Shown in pieces: positions 16,696-25,212 of a stretch of 64,000 nucleotides of DNA. Position numbers and translations under genes: made by a program. Every line of letters starts with the position of its first letter. The first letter of the stretch is position 1. Origin of the DNA: Paenibacillus xylanexedens (GTDB taxonomy: Bacteria; Bacillota; Bacilli; Paenibacillales; Paenibacillaceae); contig NZ_VEBF01000005.1 in assembly GCF_007676705.1 (NCBI RefSeq), positions 62,001-126,000 on the forward strand, given 5' to 3'. Under the pieces are notes generated by a model. The model worked only from the letters and a program-made list of their open reading frames with translations. It made no database searches and had not been told where the DNA came from.

Positions 16696-17466
16696 TTAAG
16701 CTGCATTGCCTTTGTATGCACGCACCGCAAAGATATAAGCCACGAATATAATCCCGACGCACCACGATAGAGCGGTCCATATGTCATTCCCCACTGGCTG
16801 TTCTGACAACAGGGCGCGAATAACTTCAACAATCGAGGTCACCGGCTGATTTTCAGCAAAGATCCGAACAACTTTCGGCATCGACTCGGTCGGGACAAAC
16901 GCCGAGCTGATGAACGGCAGGAAGATTAGAGGATAGGAAAAAGCGCTTGCACCTTCTATCGTTTTTGCGGACAGTCCCGCAATGGCTGCGATCCAAGTCA
17001 GAGCCAGCGTAAACAGCACGAGTATACCTGCTACGGCAAACCAAGATAGCACCCCCGCCGAGGAGCGAAATCCCATAATGAGCGCTACGAGAATGATGAC
17101 CACAATAGAAATAACGTTGGATACTACCGAGGTTAGCACATGCCCCCACAGCACAGTGGAACGCGCAATCGGCATGGAGTGGAACCGCTCGATGATGCCC
17201 CGTTGCTTATCCATAAACAGACGATAAGCAACGTAAGCCACCCCGCTCGCAATAGCCATGAGCAGTATGCCAGGCAACAGGTAGTTCACATAGTTTTCCG
17301 TACCGGTTTCGATTGCGCCACCAAGCACATAGACGAACAGCAGCATCATTGCAATCGGAGTGATACAGACCGTGAGGATGGTATCCATACTGCGGAAAAT
17401 ATGGCGCATGGAACGACCAAGCATAACGCTCATATCGCTGAAGAAATGTTTTATTGTTGTCTCCAT
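16696..17466 (-). CDS. ABC-2 type exporter permease (DrrB-like)
   Basis: The 256-residue membrane protein has about six spans and the ABC-2 (DrrB/NodJ) pattern, including a long first cytoplasmic region and RGIIERFHSMPIARSTVLWG, the usual coupling segment. Its ATG overlaps the TAA of the ATPase gene by one base (TAATG). With that ATPase it forms an exporter, probably of a drug or lipid-like compound, as in DrrAB. It ends the PadR-DUF1048 operon. Confidence 0.9.
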   Translation of the reverse strand: METTIKHFFSDMSVMLGRSMRHIFRSMDTILTVCITPIAMMLLFVYVLGGAIETGTENYVNYLLPGILLMAIASGVAYVAYRLFMDKQRGIIERFHSMPIARSTVLWGHVLTSVVSNVISIVVIILVALIMGFRSSAGVLSWFAVAGILVLFTLALTWIAAIAGLSAKTIEGASAFSYPLIFLPFISSAFVPTESMPKVVRIFAENQPVTSIVEVIRALLSEQPVGNDIWTALSWCVGIIFVAYIFAVRAYKGNAA

Positions 17467-18224
17467 TAAAGGGCCTCCTTTTTACCGATGATTGCGAGGA
17501 ATATTTCCTCTAAAGTTGGCTGTTTTTCAACATACTCTACCTTTGGGGATGGAAATAGTTTTTTTAGTTCCGTAAGCGTGCCGCCCGCGATAATCCTGCC
17601 CTCGTGCAGAATAGATATTTGGTCGGCAAGCTGCTCGGCTTCCTCTAAATACTGTGTGGTCAAAAATACCGTCGTGCCGCTGTCTGACAGTTCCTTTACA
17701 ATCTTCCATACTTCGATACGTGCCTCCGGGTCAAGCCCAGTGGTTGGCTCGTCGAGGAAAATGATCTGCGGTTTACCCACAAGGCTCAAGGCGATGTCAA
17801 GCCTACGGCGCATACCACCCGAATACGTAGATGGCTTACGATTGGCGGCGTCGGTTAAGCCGAAACGTCTTAGCAAATCGTCCACAACTTGATGCGGATG
17901 ATCCAGATGCCGCAGCTTGGCAATCATGATCAGATTTTCCCGTCCGGTCAATATCTCGTCTACAGCGGCAAATTGCCCGGTCAGACTGATCACTTGCCGC
18001 ACATTTTTGGGTTTTGACACAACGTCAAATCCGTTTACGGTGGCGGTGCCTCCATCTGGTTTAAGCAATGTGGTGAGGATTCTAATAATCGTCGTTTTGC
18101 CTGCGCCGTTAGAGCCAAGCAGGGCGAAAATTTCACCTTGCCTCACTTCAAAATCGACACCCTTAAGGACTTCTGTGTCCTTGAATGACTTTCGCAGACC
18201 CTTCACTTCAATTGTGTTTTCCAT
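17466..18224 (-). CDS. ABC exporter ATPase (DrrA-like)
   Basis: The 252-residue ATPase has Walker A GSNGAGKTT (37-45), signature YSGGMRRRLDIA, Walker B IIFLDEPTTGLDP and a C-terminal extension (EYVEKQPTLEEIFLAI) typical of the DrrA/CcmA daunorubicin-resistance branch. GGAGG lies upstream of its ATG, 15 bp after the DUF1048 gene. It energises the adjacent permease. The exported substrate is unknown. Confidence 0.92.
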   Translation of the reverse strand: MENTIEVKGLRKSFKDTEVLKGVDFEVRQGEIFALLGSNGAGKTTIIRILTTLLKPDGGTATVNGFDVVSKPKNVRQVISLTGQFAAVDEILTGRENLIMIAKLRHLDHPHQVVDDLLRRFGLTDAANRKPSTYSGGMRRRLDIALSLVGKPQIIFLDEPTTGLDPEARIEVWKIVKELSDSGTTVFLTTQYLEEAEQLADQISILHEGRIIAGGTLTELKKLFPSPKVEYVEKQPTLEEIFLAIIGKKEAL

Positions 18225-18239
18225 CCCGAAGGCCTCCCT

Positions 18240-18590
18240 TTACTTTGTTTTATCCGTACCCTTTTTCATGGCCTTTCTAACTTCTTGGTCAACAGATTCT
18301 TGATAAATGTCCGCATAAGTTTTGGAATCTTTAATTAGATCATCGCAAAAAGCCGCTACATCACTGCCCGTAACTTCGAGCACGCTTTTCCCCAAGACCG
18401 CGCCCTCTTCAAAAAGATCGACAATTCCCGAGAGCAACCCCGTCCCGTTAGTCAGCTCAACAGGGCCGACTTTAAAGAGATATTTTTGAATCTCTTTATA
18501 AACAATCTGATAATCTTGAGGGAGTCCTTTGACACGCGCCACATGCGCTCTCCACTCTTTTTTTCCTTCGATAATATCTCGGATTTTCAA
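18240..18590 (-). CDS. DUF1048 protein (second of pair)
   Basis: This 116-residue all-helical soluble protein belongs to the DUF1048 family (GKKEWRAHVARVKGLPQDYQ and FEEGAVLGKSVLEVTGSDVA are the family core). It starts with TTG at 18590, preceded by AGGAGG 8 nt away, and lies 12 bp after its paralogue. DUF1048 genes regularly sit between a PadR regulator and a DrrAB-type exporter. Their biochemical role is not established. Confidence 0.85.
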   Translation of the reverse strand: MKIRDIIEGKKEWRAHVARVKGLPQDYQIVYKEIQKYLFKVGPVELTNGTGLLSGIVDLFEEGAVLGKSVLEVTGSDVAAFCDDLIKDSKTYADIYQESVDQEVRKAMKKGTDKTK

Positions 18591-18602
18591 TATACTCTCC
18601 TC

Positions 18603-18950
18603 CTATTTACCTAATTTTTTAACAACATTATTGTTGAGTTGCTTGCGCCATTTGTCCCGATAAGATTTTGCTCCTTCTTCGCCAGCTAGTGCAGAACAGA
18701 AGCCTTTAATATCGTCACCTAAAACCTCTTGGATCCGCTGCCCATCCGCTGCGGTTTCTTCCAACAGGCCAAGCACACCGTCCAAAATTGGCATGAGGTT
18801 GCGTCCGGTAAAATCGGAGTGTGGCCAAAGATGGTCATTAATTTCTTTCCATGCGGCTTGATAATCCGCCGGCAGTTTTTTGACTCGCTCTTCAAAAGCT
18901 TTGAATTCTTTTGTCATGTCGTTTCCGGTGATTTTATCCCAAAAATTCAT
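18603..18950 (-). CDS. DUF1048 protein (first of pair)
   Basis: A 115-residue DUF1048 protein (FEERVKKLPADYQAAWKEIN, then ADGQRIQEVLGDDIKGFCSA). The correct start is the ATG at 18950, with AAAGGAG 8 nt upstream; it overlaps the padR stop by 4 bp (ATGA), so translation is coupled. It shares the fold and length of the next gene and the two probably arose by tandem duplication. Confidence 0.85.
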   Translation of the reverse strand: MNFWDKITGNDMTKEFKAFEERVKKLPADYQAAWKEINDHLWPHSDFTGRNLMPILDGVLGLLEETAADGQRIQEVLGDDIKGFCSALAGEEGAKSYRDKWRKQLNNNVVKKLGK

Positions 18951-19276
18951 TGTTTTTTCTCCTTTAACTCGTTCATTTTTGATGATACGAATTCCCATTT
19001 TGCCCAGAACTTCCGCAGTTCCTCATGCCCTGCTTCATTGATGGCGAAAAACTTTCGCGGCGGTCCCATTTCGGAAGGCTTCTTGGTGGTTTCCACCAAC
19101 TTGTTTTTTTCAAGCCGGATCAGGATCGTGTAAACCGTTCCCTCGACAACATCTGTGAAACCAAGGGCATTCAGTCGCCGCGTGATTTCGTAGCCGTATG
19201 TTTCTTGGCGGCTTATAATTTCAAGAACACAGCCCTCAAGCACGCCTTTGAGCATTTCCGTTAAATTTTCCAGCAC
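18947..19276 (-). CDS. PadR-family transcriptional regulator
   Basis: The product is about 109 residues, a winged-helix PadR regulator of the short (LmrR-like) class: LKGVLEGCVLEIISRQETYG, then YEITRRLNALGFTDVVEGTV and the wing GPPRKFFAINEAG, with a C-terminal dimerisation helix. Reading could begin six bases earlier at another GTG (19282), but AAAGGG is best spaced from the GTG at 19276. It heads the operon padR-DUF1048-DUF1048-ATPase-permease and most likely represses it until an exported compound binds. Confidence 0.88.
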   Translation of the reverse strand: MLENLTEMLKGVLEGCVLEIISRQETYGYEITRRLNALGFTDVVEGTVYTILIRLEKNKLVETTKKPSEMGPPRKFFAINEAGHEELRKFWAKWEFVSSKMNELKEKKQ

Positions 19277-19322
19277 AATCACCCTTTACTATTCTGTATG
19301 ACTGGTATGCATTATTACTTAC

Positions 19323-19358
19323 TACTGCTATAAAGTAACACGTAGTAGATGATAAGTC
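19323..19358 (-). promoter_or_regulatory. Promoter of the padR-exporter operon
   Basis: On the minus strand TTGACT (19353-19358) and TACTTT (19330-19335) are spaced 17 bp, matching a sigma-A promoter. TACTAC and GTAGTA arms about 28 bp wide overlap the spacer and -10, a plausible PadR operator (inference). Confidence 0.5.
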
Positions 19359-19452
19359 AATAGCGTTATGACTGACATGCATTGTACATTTTCAACTATC
19401 CTTCCCGCTAGCCTAATGAAGAAAAAAGTGGCAAGAACGTGTACCGATAAAA

Positions 19453-19480
19453 TAAAAAAAGCCGCTATTTTAGCGACTTC
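19453..19480 (-). terminator. Repeated-type intrinsic terminator for kimA
   Basis: GCCGCTATTTTAGCGACTTC with a left A run gives a leftward hairpin plus T tract, about 115 bp past the kimA stop. A half copy of the palindromic repeat (GAACGTGTACCGATA) sits at 19435-19449. Confidence 0.75.
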
Positions 19481-19594
19481 ATTGGGGCAATGTTTCTTGT
19501 CCCGCGGTATGCCCAGATCAATTTTGTTCGCTTTCTTCTACAATGACTTATAAGAACAACATCTGATACTTTTCTGTTTCAAAATGCTGCCATC

Positions 19595-21421
19595 CTATTT
19601 TTTCAAATGGTATGGGACTGTCGTAATAATCACATTTCTCCGGTAGAGCAGGTTAGCACGGATTAACAGGCTGGACTGATTGTGTAGAATGTTTTGCCAT
19701 CCTTTTTTCGGAATAAATTGAGGTATAATAACCGTCACCTGATAATTAGATTCATTGGCCTTGCGTTGTACCGTATCAATGAATTTGGTGAGAGGGTGCA
19801 GAATACTCCGATAAGGAGAATAAAGGGTCACTAGCCGGATATCTGGTTGCCATGCTTTCCATTTCTTCTCAAAGTTCGCCTCATCTTCCCGTTCAAATGG
19901 AACATATACAGCTATAATTTGATGAGGAGACAGGGACTTGGCATAATTCAATGAATTCTCCACCACATGGGTAATACCAGCAACCGGGAGTATGACTACG
20001 TTACCCTCAATTGGGATTGCGGGCTCGCAAGACGTCAAACGAAGCTGGTCTGCGACAGCATCATAATGCTTACGAATACGGTAAAAGATCAGAATAATCA
20101 GTGGCAGAAAAATTAGCACTGACCACACTTGATTGAATTTGGTCAGGAAAAACATCATCGCTACAATAAAGCTGATTAAAGCACCTACTGTGTTTATTAT
20201 AAATTTTAAAACCCAACCTTGAGGCTTTTGTCGAATCCACTTCAGCAACATACCGGTCTGGGATAATGTAAATGGGATAAATACCCCCACCGCGTAAAGT
20301 GGAATTAGTTGCTCCGTCTTTCCTTCAAAAACGATGATGAGTATAATCGAAAGAACGCCCAAGCTGATGATTCCATTCGAATAACCCAGCCGATCTCCTC
20401 TAACCGTAAACATTCGTGGGATATACTTGTCCTTCGCCAAGTTGACAGCCAGCAGAGGAAAAGCAGAATAACCGGTGTTGGCAGCCAAGATGAGAATCAA
20501 AGCTGTCGTTCCCTGAATAAAGAAATACATAAAGTTGCGTCCGAAGGTTTCCTCGGCAATCTGGGATACAACCGTAACATCCATCTTCGGACTGACTCCG
20601 TAGTAATAGGCCAACACGACAATTCCCGAGAACAACAAGGCCAACAGCGTACCCATGGCCATAAGCGTCTTGGCTGCATTGTTCGGTGCCGGGCTCTTGA
20701 AATTAGGAATAGCGTTTGAAATGGCCTCTACCCCTGTCAAGGCAGAACTCCCTGAGGAAAAAGCCCGTAACAACAAGAACAAGCTTATACCGGCGACAGG
20801 AGTACCTATCGAAGTATGGAGTTCAGGAGAAACTTGACCTGTAATAATACGGTATAAGCCCACTCCAATCAGAATAAAAAGCGCAAGGACAAACAAGTAG
20901 ACTGGGTAAGCAAGCACCGAAGCAGACTCAGTGACACCTCTAAGATTTAATAAGGTGATTAACACGACAAATACAATTGCAATAAGCACATTATAAGAGT
21001 GGAGACTTGGAAAGGCGGAAGTAATCGCATCTGTACCTGCTGACACACTAACAGCTACTGTAAGAATATAATCCACGAGTAGTGAACCTCCAGCTACGAG
21101 GCCAGCATACTTACCCAAATTTTCCTTGGAAACAACATAGGCCCCCCCACCCTGGGGGTATGCATAAATAATTTGTCGATAAGAAAGAATCAATGCAATT
21201 AGCAGAACCAGTACCCCAATCGCAATCGGTATCGAGTACCAGAAAGCTGCTACACCAACAGTCATTAATACCAGCAAAATCTGCTCCGGACCATATGCTA
21301 CAGAAGATAAGGCATCTGAAGAAAGAATAGCTAACGCTTTGGTCTTGTTAAGCTTCTGCTCTCCGGCTTCATGGGATTTTAATGGCCTGCCGATCAAAAT
21401 TCGTTTTAATGATGAGAACAT
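19595..21421 (-). CDS. kimA: KimA-type potassium importer (APC superfamily)
   Basis: The 608-residue protein matches the KimA/YdaO architecture of Bacillus: an N-terminal cytosolic stretch (LIGRPLKSHEAGEQKLNKTK), ALAILSSDALSSVAYGPEQI leading into about 12 transmembrane helices of the APC fold, and a C-terminal cytosolic domain of about 150 residues resembling a universal-stress-protein fold, where KimA binds cyclic di-AMP. It imports potassium by proton symport. In Bacillus kimA is preceded by a cyclic di-AMP riboswitch; I could not find such an element here. It is flanked by its own terminator and appears monocistronic. Annotation only as an amino-acid permease would also be consistent with the fold. 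Confidence 0.85.
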   Translation of the reverse strand: MFSSLKRILIGRPLKSHEAGEQKLNKTKALAILSSDALSSVAYGPEQILLVLMTVGVAAFWYSIPIAIGVLVLLIALILSYRQIIYAYPQGGGAYVVSKENLGKYAGLVAGGSLLVDYILTVAVSVSAGTDAITSAFPSLHSYNVLIAIVFVVLITLLNLRGVTESASVLAYPVYLFVLALFILIGVGLYRIITGQVSPELHTSIGTPVAGISLFLLLRAFSSGSSALTGVEAISNAIPNFKSPAPNNAAKTLMAMGTLLALLFSGIVVLAYYYGVSPKMDVTVVSQIAEETFGRNFMYFFIQGTTALILILAANTGYSAFPLLAVNLAKDKYIPRMFTVRGDRLGYSNGIISLGVLSIILIIVFEGKTEQLIPLYAVGVFIPFTLSQTGMLLKWIRQKPQGWVLKFIINTVGALISFIVAMMFFLTKFNQVWSVLIFLPLIILIFYRIRKHYDAVADQLRLTSCEPAIPIEGNVVILPVAGITHVVENSLNYAKSLSPHQIIAVYVPFEREDEANFEKKWKAWQPDIRLVTLYSPYRSILHPLTKFIDTVQRKANESNYQVTVIIPQFIPKKGWQNILHNQSSLLIRANLLYRRNVIITTVPYHLKK

Positions 21422-21896
21422 CTTTGCACCCCGTTTATTCTACAAATTGATGAATTGAATTACCCACATTTGCATTCATACCTTAAAACACAAAGGTAGC
21501 TACATTAGGATATTAGTTTGCACTTAACTTGTAAAATTCATATATCCCTACAATGGGCTATTTTAAACCGAATTTAGTTTAATAAAGCCAAATAACAGTA
21601 ATATTTGAATAAAAATCTCTACTTGGCTTTCAAAATCATCATTTTTCAAAAAAACCGAAGCTCTGAGTTATGTATTCTGCTCGTCTTGAGGAATCCTCAT
21701 GCAAATTTCTGTCTCCCCCGCAATACTTCGCATCGGAATTTAATTATCTCGGATCCAAAACAGTCAATCACTTCTATCGGCTGTTTGCTTGATGTTTAAG
21801 GTGAATGGTCCCGCAAGCTAAATCTTTAAATATTGTTCTGCTCGTTATTTGAACAAGATGCCTGATCAGTAATCGGACCATGTTTTTGTCCTATAT

Positions 21897-22075
21897 TTAT
21901 CTAATATTTGTTTTTTGGTTAGAGAACAATTTCCGCTCACCCGAGCTACCGTCCGTAATCTCAATGAAATCCACATTCAAAATATCCCCTGGATAGAGTT
22001 CTTGCAAAGTCATTGTGAATGATCGCAAGTCCCATGAGTAGCAGCAGTAAAATGCACACTATTTTCCTTTTAATT
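21897..22075 (-). pseudogene. Frameshifted remnant of a small lipoprotein-like gene
   Basis: Reading leftward, one frame gives IKRKIVCILLLLLMGLAIIH (a typical basic-hydrophobic signal segment); after a frameshift near 22010 another frame gives LQELYPGDILNVDFIEITDG and SSGERKLFSNQ, ending in TAA at 21897-21899. Together they look like a small secreted protein of about 60 residues. There is no intact start. It lies in the kimA-secA2 gap. Confidence 0.45.
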
Positions 22076-22093
22076 GCTAGCTCAACGAAAAGT

Positions 22094-22120
22094 GGAGTAG
22101 CTGCCAACGGCAACTACTCC
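22094..22120. terminator. Hairpin downstream of secA2
   Basis: GGAGTAGCTGCC (22094-22105) pairs with GGCAACTACTCC (22109-22120) with one mismatch. It lies 93 bp past the secA2 stop. T tracts on either side are weak. Confidence 0.5.
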
Positions 22121-22212
22121 TTTCATTCATTTGGATAGCGTTTATGATCGTTTACCCAGCTATTCCTTCTCTGGCCTAGATCTGTTTTTAATTAAAAATC
22201 TACTCTGTATCA

Positions 22213-24498
22213 CTATTTTGATAGCCTGTATACTGGCCACAGTGCCAACCTCAAAATCTTGCTGCCCCAAAAAGCCAAAACGGTCGTTCCGGTCCATGAA
22301 CTCCGCTTATTCTGGCTGTACTGGTCATTGATAATATAGGTCCGGGTGGAAGTAGGGCTTTTGAGACCGAGCTTTTCCCACTCCGCAGGATCATTTGAAC
22401 CTCCAAGCTTTAGAAGCATATTCGTAGACTCCTTATTGATTTTAGCCGGAATTTGCTCGTAGGCCTGGGTGATTTTCGCATGGAATTCGTCGATTGGATT
22501 ACGGCTGGAAATGCTCTCCAAATGGATGCTTTCGCGAAGGTAAGAAACGTATGCCAGATGTTCAGCCCAGAACTCGTCCATATAAAAAAGCCGTACCCGC
22601 TGCTCCGCAGGGCTCATTGGCAGCTCGCCTTTCAAAATTTTGAGTCGCTCAGCGTATAGAATTCGCCTCTGATCCTCCACCATATCGGAATAACTGTTCA
22701 GTTCCTGGTGGATATCGAAGTTTTGGCCCATAATAACGCGCTGAACATGCTCGATTTTACTGCGGAGCATCGACTCCTCGAGAGCCTCCTCCTGCCGAGG
22801 AGCGCGAACCACTTTGTGGATTCCGAACTGAAGCATCAACTCGTCCTCTAAGCTGACGAAAAATACGGAAGCTCCCGGGTCGCCTTGGCGGCCGGAACGT
22901 CCGCGCAGTTGATCGTCAATCCGCACGCTTTCGTTCACATATGTACCTATCACGTATAATCCTCCCAGCTTGGCGACAACTTCTGCCTTCTCCGGGTTGC
23001 CGCCGCCGAGCCGAATGTCGACGCCGCGACCTGCCATATTTGTAGACACCGTTACGGCGCCGATTTCTCCTGCTTTAGCTATGATTTTTGCTTCTATTGC
23101 GTCGTTTTTCGCATTCAGAACATGGCATTGTACATTGGCGTTCACCAGCGCCTCCGCCAGTTTGTCAGACTCCTCAACGCTAGACGTACCAATGAGAATC
23201 GGACGTCCCATCGCATGGATAGACGAAATTTCTTGTACAAGCGCCTTTAGCTTGGCTTCTTTATGAGTGTAAATTCGGTGCGGGTGATCGATCCGTATGT
23301 TTGGCTGATTCGGCGGAATTTTCACGACCTGCAGCGCATAAATATTCTCAAATTCCATTGCTGAAGCCTGCGCCGTAGCCGTCATTCCGCAAATTCCCGG
23401 ATACAAACTAATGAAGTGTTGAATGGTAATCGTCCCGAGAATTTTCCCTCCTGCCTTCCACTCTAGTCCTTCTTTGGCCACAAGCGCAGCTTGCAGTCCA
23501 TCCGGCAAATACCTGTTCTCTGCTACACGACCGGTATATTCATCAATTAATTCGATTTGACCATCTCTCACGATATAATTGACATCTTTTTTTAATAACG
23601 TTTCCACATGCAGCGCACAATTTATGGACGTTAAGAAATGACTATTATGGCTATCGTACAAATTGCCGCATCCGAGCAGGGACTCCACCTTCGCAGCGCC
23701 AGCCTCATTTAAATAAACGTTCCGCTGAAACTCGTCGAATTCGTAATGCTCTACTTCGTTGAGCTGCCGAGCCACTTCTGCGAAACGAAGGTCGTCGCTC
23801 TTGGAAGAGCTCGACTCGCCGCTGATGACTAGCGGCACCCGCGCTTCGTCGAGAAGCAATGAATCCGCTTCGTCGACGATGACGTAGTGGAATGGACGAT
23901 GCACCGTATCAGCTTCGTTTAGGGCGATCGTGTCGCGCAAATAATCAAATCCCGCTTCTTTAGCCGTCACATAGGTTATATCGTTGGCGTACGCTTCCTG
24001 TTTCTTGAAAAGGCTCATACCAGCTTGAACTGAGTTTACACTTAACCCGAGAAAACGATAGATCGGACCCATCCACTCGGCATCTCGACTTGCCAAATAA
24101 TCGTTAAACGTCAGCACATGAACGCCTTGGCCAGTCAGCGCATTTAGGTATGCAGGCATAACAGCAGAGAGTGTTTTTCCTTCGCCCGTATGCTGCTCGA
24201 TCAAAAATCTCTCATGCAAAGCGATGGCAGCCATGATCTGCACATTGTAAGGCTGTAATCCGAGCGTTCTCTTCGCTACCTCGCAGACCAACGCATAGGC
24301 ATCGACCAGTAACTCATCCAAAGGTGTTCCCCGCGTTGCTTCCTTTTTCAAGCGGAGAGATTCCTCTTGGAGCCGCTGATCGTCCCAAGCCTCCAAATCT
24401 CGTTTTCTGATGAGTTCCACCTTGTCTCGATATCCTTTTAACTGTAGCTGGGTATCACGGTCTTTGAACCTCCGCATCATTTTGACGACTATACTCAA
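22213..24498 (-). CDS. secA2: Accessory Sec translocase ATPase SecA2
   Basis: The 761-residue protein is a SecA motor: Walker A TGEGKT (residues 104-109), the DEAD-like VIVDEADSLLLDEAR, helicase-type domain 2 with TNMAGRGVDIRLGGG and RGRSGRQGDPG, and a scaffold region. It is shorter than housekeeping SecA and lacks the C-terminal zinc-binding CxCxxxxxCH segment, as SecA2 proteins do, and resembles the Bacillus-type SecA2. The last 40 residues are unusual and hydrophobic (WTGTTVLAFWGSKILRLALW). The start is TTG at 24498 with GAGGAGGG upstream. No secY2 or serine-rich adhesin gene is nearby, so it probably works with the main SecYEG. Its substrates are unknown. Confidence 0.92.
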   Translation of the reverse strand: MSIVVKMMRRFKDRDTQLQLKGYRDKVELIRKRDLEAWDDQRLQEESLRLKKEATRGTPLDELLVDAYALVCEVAKRTLGLQPYNVQIMAAIALHERFLIEQHTGEGKTLSAVMPAYLNALTGQGVHVLTFNDYLASRDAEWMGPIYRFLGLSVNSVQAGMSLFKKQEAYANDITYVTAKEAGFDYLRDTIALNEADTVHRPFHYVIVDEADSLLLDEARVPLVISGESSSSKSDDLRFAEVARQLNEVEHYEFDEFQRNVYLNEAGAAKVESLLGCGNLYDSHNSHFLTSINCALHVETLLKKDVNYIVRDGQIELIDEYTGRVAENRYLPDGLQAALVAKEGLEWKAGGKILGTITIQHFISLYPGICGMTATAQASAMEFENIYALQVVKIPPNQPNIRIDHPHRIYTHKEAKLKALVQEISSIHAMGRPILIGTSSVEESDKLAEALVNANVQCHVLNAKNDAIEAKIIAKAGEIGAVTVSTNMAGRGVDIRLGGGNPEKAEVVAKLGGLYVIGTYVNESVRIDDQLRGRSGRQGDPGASVFFVSLEDELMLQFGIHKVVRAPRQEEALEESMLRSKIEHVQRVIMGQNFDIHQELNSYSDMVEDQRRILYAERLKILKGELPMSPAEQRVRLFYMDEFWAEHLAYVSYLRESIHLESISSRNPIDEFHAKITQAYEQIPAKINKESTNMLLKLGGSNDPAEWEKLGLKSPTSTRTYIINDQYSQNKRSSWTGTTVLAFWGSKILRLALWPVYRLSK

Positions 24499-24736
24499 TG
24501 GTTTGTTCCCTCCTCGGTCATGCCTTCATGGTAATCTTTCGTCTTCTTTATCTATGACTTTTCTGCCACTGAATCAGATTTCATCCCCCCGACTTATTGC
24601 CCATCATTTTCTATTCTTGGTTCTGACTTTACATACGCACTTACCTGGGGAAAGTTTCCAAGATCTTGGATTAAATGAATTGGCAATATTCATCCGAACA
24701 TTTCAAAGGGACACTACTTCTCAAAATATTTGTCAT

Positions 24737-24766
24737 AAAAAAACAGCCGATCGAATTGCCGGCTGT
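24737..24766 (-). terminator. Leftward intrinsic terminator
   Basis: ACAGCCG (24743-24749) pairs with CGGCTGT (24760-24766); on the minus strand seven T follow. It ends leftward transcription coming from the GNAT/degV side before secA2. Confidence 0.7.
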
Positions 24767-24801
24767 AGTACGTCTTTACTAAACTATAATTTCCCGTTAG
24801 T

Positions 24802-24925
24802 TCAATTCCTTTCTCCTGTGTCGTTGGAAGTTCCACCTGATACTTCAAGGCCTTTTTTTAGTTTTCGAAATACTCAGAATGATAATAAACAAAATATTGG
24901 CATACATCTCCATGTTCTCCGGCAT
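24802..24925 (-). pseudogene. Possible remnant of a small membrane-protein gene
   Basis: One minus frame encodes MPENMEMYANILFIIILSIS and another, after a frameshift around 24860, KKGLEVSGGTSNDTGERN before a TGA at 24802-24804. The combination resembles the end of a small DUF3953-like membrane protein. An overlapping long plus-strand frame (24410-24946) has no ribosome-binding site and is not believed. Confidence 0.3.
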
Positions 24926-25044
24926 ATTTTTGTAAAGTATATCTGAATTTCATTACAATTTCGGCGACGCCTGCCACATGCTTTTTGTAAGCAAAAATAA
25001 ATTCTAAATTTGTTTCAATATAGCGTTAAACGTTCAAAAAGCAT

Positions 25045-25089
25045 AAAAAAGCGCAAGCTGAGGGTTTTTTACACCGCTGTAGCTCGCAC
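25045..25089 (-). terminator. Terminator of the degV-GNAT unit
   Basis: GCGCAAGCT (25051-25059) pairs with AGCTCGCAC (25081-25089), nine pairs with two G-U, and the minus strand continues TTTTTTATG. It lies about 125 bp past the GNAT stop. Confidence 0.65.
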
Positions 25090-25212
25090 TTTGCTCGATT
25101 CATTCATAATTCTCAGCAATCTCACCTGAGTTCGACTTTTGACAAATTTTTTAATATTGCGCTGTTCTTCAATTACTGCTTATGTTGATTGAACCACCAA
25201 TTATTAGGACAT

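Larger units (their letters stand above)
21422..22212. other. Gap between kimA and secA2
   Basis: Besides the lipoprotein remnant, this stretch has a degraded piece of the palindromic repeat (21862-21890, ATCGGACCATGTTTTTGTCC) and a decayed GCCGAT-type hairpin near 21750-21790. A short open frame at 21605-21799 on the plus strand has no ribosome-binding site and is not believed. Confidence 0.4.

Noticed and set aside
21422-21900. ydaO-type c-di-AMP riboswitch upstream of kimA
   Set aside because: Expected by analogy with Bacillus, but none of its conserved G-rich blocks could be seen.
24410-24946. 178-residue plus-strand open frame over the secA2 start
   Set aside because: No ribosome-binding site, no recognisable domain, and it is antisense to the certain secA2 N-terminus and a terminator.
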